A stretch of DNA of 64,000 nucleotides, taken from Liquidambar formosana (taxonomy: Eukaryota; Streptophyta; Magnoliopsida; Saxifragales; Altingiaceae). The notes under the pieces are model-generated. The model was given only the letters and a program-made list of their open reading frames with translations, searched no databases and had not been told where the DNA came from. The stretch spans positions 11,841,133-11,905,132 of the forward strand of contig CM077833.1 of NCBI GenBank assembly GCA_039720395.1, given 5' to 3'. Below, in pieces: positions 59,041 to 64,000 of the stretch; the first letter of the stretch is position 1; every line of letters begins with the position of its first letter. The position numbers were made by a program, and so were the translations under genes.

Positions 59041-60285
59041 TAGCTTAGGGTTTCTCTTTAGTTTTTCTTTATAGTTGCTATATATGTGCTGCATATTAGG
59101 TAACTATGATGTTTTTGCATCCATAATAGTTGATTCTAGGGTTTTTTGCATGTCATGGCATATAGGGCTGAATCAGGGTTTAGTTAGCTTATGATTCATG
59201 TTGTTTGCATGATTTATGGCTGATTTTAAGCCTTATTTCAATTCTGTCCAGATTTATCCATTGTTCTTATTGCCATATTTTGAGCATGTGTTAGCCTATG
59301 TTCAAGCATGATAATTGCTTGATTAGGAACTAGTTTGGTTGGTTGGTATTTTTGGTATGTTTTGCATAGAAATTGCACGTGCTTGACAGGTACAACAGGT
59401 GCAACTACCCCACCAATGTGGGGTGGTTATTTTGGCTATTGCGAGATGAAATCTTGCAAATAAAGAAACTACCTTATGCAATAGGGTGGTTATTTTTGAC
59501 AGGTTGCTTTTGTTAAAAGGTAAGTTGGGTATGAAGGTGCCCTAATTCACCTTTCTTTCTTTTCCTTGAAACTTTCCCTTTCTCCCTCCTAGGGTTATTA
59601 CCTAATAGAGGGGTATGGTAATTCCTATAGTTTCCATTCATAAAAAATGTCTTTTAAATCAAAGTTTCTATCTTTATTAAATTCCAATTTTCTAAAGATC
59701 TTTTAAGAATCATTTATCTTTGGGAACTTACCATGTTTCTTATGTAAGGAAACTTAGGGTTTACCATAGGCCTCTATTAGGTCATAACCCTATTCCCTAT
59801 CGAACTACGTGGACTTTGATCCATGTATTTCCATGCATGGTACGTAGGCGCTCTTCGTGAGGCTCAAGTCTGCCCTAGGATACTAAGTATCGTAGGTTTC
59901 CTATCCCCCTTTTTCTCTTTTCTATTTTCTTTGATTTATTTGATTATGTGGATGAATGAATGGATGATATACATGCTGCCTTGTGATGATAATTGCTCTT
60001 TCTTGAGTGTTTAAGACTTTGATTTAGCCCAATTAAATTAAGAAACCGTTTAGGGCGATATGGGTGCCTATAGGCTTTGCCTAGAACCTTCCCATATCGT
60101 AACTTAGCCTCCGAATCCACCATCTTTGATTTCCAAAAGATTTTTCGCCTTACCATTTTAAACATGGAGTCACTTGTTTTCGAAAATAAAACATTTTAGG
60201 GTTTTCCTTGTTTCCTTTAAAAAATAAGGTGACGACTCCCCTTTCTCTTTTTCAAACCCTTATGGGCCACTTTCCGGGGTCCACA

Positions 60286-61017
60286 GTAAGCAGAGAAAGT
60301 TTTATGAGCCCCTTGCTTTGTAGTTTCCAGGTCTCTCCGAGTAACATCTACCTTTGTATTGTACTTATAGTGCTCCGAGAACTCATTGCATATGTCTTCC
60401 CAAGTCCAAGTCCTATTCTCACCCAAGGATAAGAACCATTTCAAAGCAGGAATGGCCAAGGTTTCATGGAACATTTGAGCTAAAAGCTCGTCAGTGGCCC
60501 TTCGAGGGTGCATAACTCGCACATACATCTTCAAATGAGTCTTAGGGCAACCCGTCCCATCGAATTTCTCCAACTCTGGCATCTTGAATCGCAATGGAAT
60601 ACGAATCGTTGGAAACAGAGATAGAGTCCGCACATTGACCATGTCATCGGCCCTACGAATTCCTTTTATAGTCCTCTCCAATGCTTCTACCTTGCTAGCT
60701 AACACGGAATCACTGCTAGAACCTTTCCCTTTGGTTTCCCCTTCTAGGTTGATGACCACAGGTTTCGAACTACTTTCCCTCCTTGTCTTAGTGTTCTCAT
60801 TGGATTGAGGTCCCTCTTCAGTGCCAGCCCCATGAGGTATACCCGAGGAATGGGCCTTAGAGCCATTTTGTTCGAGATTCGCCATCTTCTGTTGGTTCTC
60901 TTGAGCCATTTTTAATGCTGTGTCGGATTTCTCGGTGGTATGGTCAAGCGTAGTTATGATGGCTTTTAGGCAAGCCTCAAGGTCAAAGTGCCCCTCACTA
61001 GTTCTTTCGTTGGCCAT
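60286..61017 (-). pseudogene. gag: Tat Gag, N-terminal and capsid part (element D), truncated
   Basis: An open frame of about 244 codons from ATG 61017 (MANERTSEGHFDLEACLKAI) to the H LTR. An upstream in-frame ATG at 61083 is possible but lies in leader-like text. It has a coiled-coil start (KSDTALKMAQENQQKMANLE), a Ser/Lys-rich linker, then a retrotransposon gag capsid domain: FKMPELEKFDGTGCPKTHLK, LAQMFHETLAIPALKWF, WTWEDICNEFSEHYKYN. It is cut at FSAY by the H LTR; the zinc knuckle is lost. There are no stops in the remaining part. Confidence 0.85.
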
Positions 61018-61867
61018 GTTTGTCTGATGGGTAGATTCAACACTCACTAGACGCCCTTGCGGATTGTGGATCCAGGCCAACACGTCTATGGATAGAAAGT
61101 TTTAACCTTTAGCCTAAGGACTTGTCCTAAACCTCCATACTTTCCTTAATGAATTTGGTCTTTACACCGTATTCAATTAATTCATTCCTTTTATCCGATT
61201 ACCTTTACAAGGGTCATGAATTAAGGGTATGTTTAAAAGAATAGGGTATGGAGTCCTTCAATTAGGTTTCATTAATTCCCATGGCTTAGCACATCACAAA
61301 CATAGCTTTACATCCTACTTCCTTAATTTATTCCTCCTAACCAATGGCCTTAACAAAGGTTAGGGTTAAAGGTATATGTTAAGACATAAGATATAAAGCC
61401 TCACACCATAAACACGGCATAGCATCATTACAAACAATTGTGGGTGCATAATGGTAAGACCATAGTGCCCTACAAGGCCCACTACATGAACTAAGAGAGG
61501 GTAGGCTAGGGTCCTTCACTTGCTTAAGAAATCTTTATACCTAACCACATGTGGCATCAGGAACGCCGCGTGGGTCCAGCAGTACGTGATTAACTCATTT
61601 AATATACCTAAGAGCAAGCCCAAGGGTACTAGGCAAGAGAGGTTGATAGCTTTCGCCCCAACACTTGGAATCAGGAAAACCAAGGTTGAAACTAGGCCCA
61701 TCATTGGCAAGGATACATCGAGGGACAATCGAGCCTATCATGCAACAATTTACGCACACAATGCAATAAATGAAAGCACACAATCAAGCGGATGCATGTG
61801 ATTAATTTTAATTAAACATAAGAAATTAGTTTAGCCTAATTAAACTTTATAGAGTCTAGCCCACAAA
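61018..61867 (-). other. 5' leader of element D
   Basis: Non-coding. The part 61410-61730 is the single-copy relative of the 778-bp unit in element E; 61690-61867 matches 51239-51409. Confidence 0.7.
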
Positions 61868-61885
61868 TCCCCAGCGAAGTCGCCA
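61868..61885 (-). other. Primer-binding site, tRNA-Arg-like (element D)
   Basis: The complement reads TGGCGACTTCGCTGGGGA, three bases after the LTR end. It resembles the 3' end of plant tRNA-Arg (from memory), as for element E. Confidence 0.65.
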
Positions 61886-61888
61886 AAC

Positions 61889-64000
61889 TGTGAACCCCAG
61901 AAATTGGGCCCACAAGGATTTGGCAAAAAGATTGTTATTTTAAAAAGAAAACAAAAAGGAGTCACCATCTTATTTTTTAAAGGAAACAAGGAAAACCTTA
62001 AAAATAGTTTTGTTTTAGGAAAACAATTTGAATGACCCCATACTTAAAAAGGAAAGGCAAAAACAGTCTTTTTGGAAACCAAAGAAAACTAGGGATTCGA
62101 AGGCTAAGTTATGACATGGGAAGGTTCTAGGCAAAGCCTATAGGCACCCATGTCACCCTTTCGGTTTCTCGGTTTATTTGGGCTAAATCAAGATCTTTTC
62201 CATACAAAAATCAGCAAATATCATCACAAGACAGCATGCATATCATATATTCCATCCCATCATCTATGCATAATAAGCAAAATAAGATAGAAAACAGAAA
62301 ATAAAATACAAAAAACCTAGGATACTTGGATCCTAGAATGAACTTGAGCCTCACGAAGAGCGCCTACGTACCATGCAATGAAATACATGGATCAAAGTCC
62401 ATGTAGTTCGATTAGAATTAGGGTTAAATCCTAATATAAACCTATGGTAAAAACCCTAGGTTTCCTTATTTGAAGAAGAGTTGAATGTGATAGATAAATC
62501 AAGTTTAAATTTAGAAAGAATTCCACAATATGGAAACTTTGATTAAAAAAACCAGAATTTTATTAGTTAAGGAAACCTTTGATTAAGACCATAGACTCAT
62601 ATTAAAAACTAACCCTAGGAGGGAGAAGAGAAAGAGTAAGGAAGAGAAGTGAATTGGGGCACCTTCACACCCACTTACCTAAGTGCAATAGCTCCATGCA
62701 TTAGCAATTTCAAGCATTGGCAGCCCTATTTACCATAGGACAATTACCACACCTATTTGCACCCTTACACGTGCTCAAAACCATGCAAATATAACAATAT
62801 GCAAATCTGGACAGAATAATACTAAGGCCTAAAATCATCCACTAAATATGCTAACAGCAAAAAACAACGAATAAATATAAGCTCTAACACAATCCTAAGA
62901 CCATATCATGCATAAAAACCCTAGAAATCAACTAACATGCATGCAAAAATATCATAGTTATTCCATATGTAAAACATATACAGTAACTATGAAGAAAAAT
63001 CAATAAAAAAGCCTAAACTAACATACTATATGAAACTATCCTAAAACGAGGACGCTAAAAACCCTAAACTCATAAACATGCTTAATAACCCACAAAACAA
63101 ACTCTAAACATGCTAGACTTATATTAAACAGAACTTAAATCATGTATATTAACTAACTGAAGCAATAGAACATGATAAAAATCCTAACTTTAACATGCAA
63201 TGACACTAGTTTAAAACAAGGACAACAGAAGCACTAGAATCACAACTATGCATTAGAACCCATAGAACAACCCTAAAGCATGCTATAATCAACATGAACA
63301 ACGTTTAAATCATGCATATTAACTAACTTAATTGACAACACATGATAAAAATCCTAACTTTAGCGTGCAATAAGCCTATTCTATATGAAAATCTAGTTTA
63401 AGCTTGAATAAAAGGGAAGAATACCTTAGGAAAGCTTCCTTGCTGCTGTAGAGACTCTCCTCTTGACTTGTGGATGACTTGAATCAAGCTCTCTTCAGGG
63501 CTACAGTAGGTCCTCTAGCTCTCCTTCAAGTCTCTCTCTCTTATTATCTCTCCAACACTCAGGTTTTAATACACAAAAAGTGGTCCCCTTGTGCAGAAGC
63601 ATAGGGGGTATTTATAGACTTCAATTAGGATTAACCAATGGCTGGGATTAAAACCCTAAGAATTAATCCAAGGGCTATTAGAGACCCCCTTGGGGCTTAA
63701 GTAACTTAGGAGTTACCAAAAATTAGAAGGAAACTCGTCCAAAAGAGCCCAAATACGTCAAAATAGGCAAGAGTCCGCTTCAGCAAGGAGTTAGAGTGAA
63801 AATAGGAAAGTGGCCTTGGGTGACCACCAGGGCCTGGGCGGCTAGCCACCTGGGCCCAGGCGGCTAGCCGCCTGGGGTTGGGTGGTCACCCTAGCCCACT
63901 CCGGATTTTTGCCTATTTTTTATTCCTAATGCTTCTAGAAGTGTTTCAGGGGGCAAATGAAGTCTGATTTTGATGAAACGAAAGCCAAAACGACCGTGTT
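61889..64000 (-). mobile_element. Tat LTR, 5' LTR of element D (partial)
   Basis: It starts TGTGAACCCC next to the primer site, so it is the 5' LTR of a minus-strand element, and runs past the window end. The TATA box is at 63609-63616 (minus strand) and the GC-rich inverted repeat at 63815-63895. It is closest to the LTR of element A: the text after 63,700 is nearly the same as 70-200. Confidence 0.9.

Larger units (their letters stand above)
57043..60285 (+). mobile_element. Tat LTR, 3' LTR of element H
   Basis: 3243 bp, TGTCACACCCC to GGGGTCCACA. It is preceded by a polypurine tract, so it is the 3' LTR of plus-strand element H. It has a GC-rich inverted repeat at 57752-57830, a TATA box at 58016-58023, four subrepeats of about 180 bp downstream, and conserved blocks at 59805-59875 and 60050-60118. 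It ends inside the gag of element D; the right flank GTAAG is the expected target duplication, but its partner is not in the window. Confidence 0.92.

Noticed and set aside
60208..60432. Plus-strand ORF across the LTR-gag junction
   Set aside because: It spans the end of the H LTR and the complement of gag of D; it is a chance frame.

Overview
This window is repeat DNA from a flowering plant with a large, retrotransposon-rich nuclear genome. The evidence is plant-type Ty3/gypsy elements of the Tat/Ogre kind (LTRs of about 3 kb, a second RNase H domain in pol, an antisense extra ORF, a primer-binding site like the 3' end of tRNA-Arg), Ty1/copia elements with an initiator-Met primer-binding site, and plant-style TATA promoters in the LTRs. 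I see no host gene, tRNA or rRNA. The species cannot be named from the sequence.

Layout. 1-5828: left part of Tat element A on the minus strand (LTR, hairpin-rich 3' UTR array, antisense ORF on the plus strand, integrase). 5829-7718: LTR fragment F. 7719-10152: second piece of antisense ORF plus pol. 10153-18256: LTR and 3' UTR of Tat element B, interrupted by solo LTR S1 (15028-18024). 18257-25022: internally deleted copia element on the plus strand, interrupted by solo LTR S2 (19829-22847). 25023-25640: Tat reverse transcriptase, inverted. 25676-27353: opposite-facing copia LTR. 27354-29866 and 39640-39792: pol of Tat element H on the plus strand, split by a complete copia element (29867-39639, target duplication TTTCG). 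40259-54469: non-autonomous Tat element E on the minus strand, lying inside H's antisense ORF. 54470-60285: rest of H (antisense ORF start, 3' UTR hairpin array, polypurine tract, 3' LTR). 60286-64000: gag, leader, primer site and 5' LTR of Tat element D on the minus strand.

History. H seems to have landed in the gag of D. A copia element landed in H's reverse transcriptase, and one side of that insertion was later inverted: the two halves of the target duplication now face opposite ways. A second copia element then entered H's integrase, and E entered H's antisense ORF. Recombination between LTRs left S1 and S2 as solo LTRs with target duplications. Most coding regions are dead, largely through C-to-T or G-to-A changes that make stop codons. 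The only long intact reading frame is the copia gag (33576-34448).

Most unusual signal. The 3' UTRs of A, B, E and H carry different tandem arrays, each built from short hairpins whose two arms change together while the loop stays nearly constant. Each array sits upstream (element sense) of a polypurine tract that is itself preceded by a conserved stem-loop. A GC-rich inverted repeat recurs in every full LTR and again upstream of the antisense ORF.
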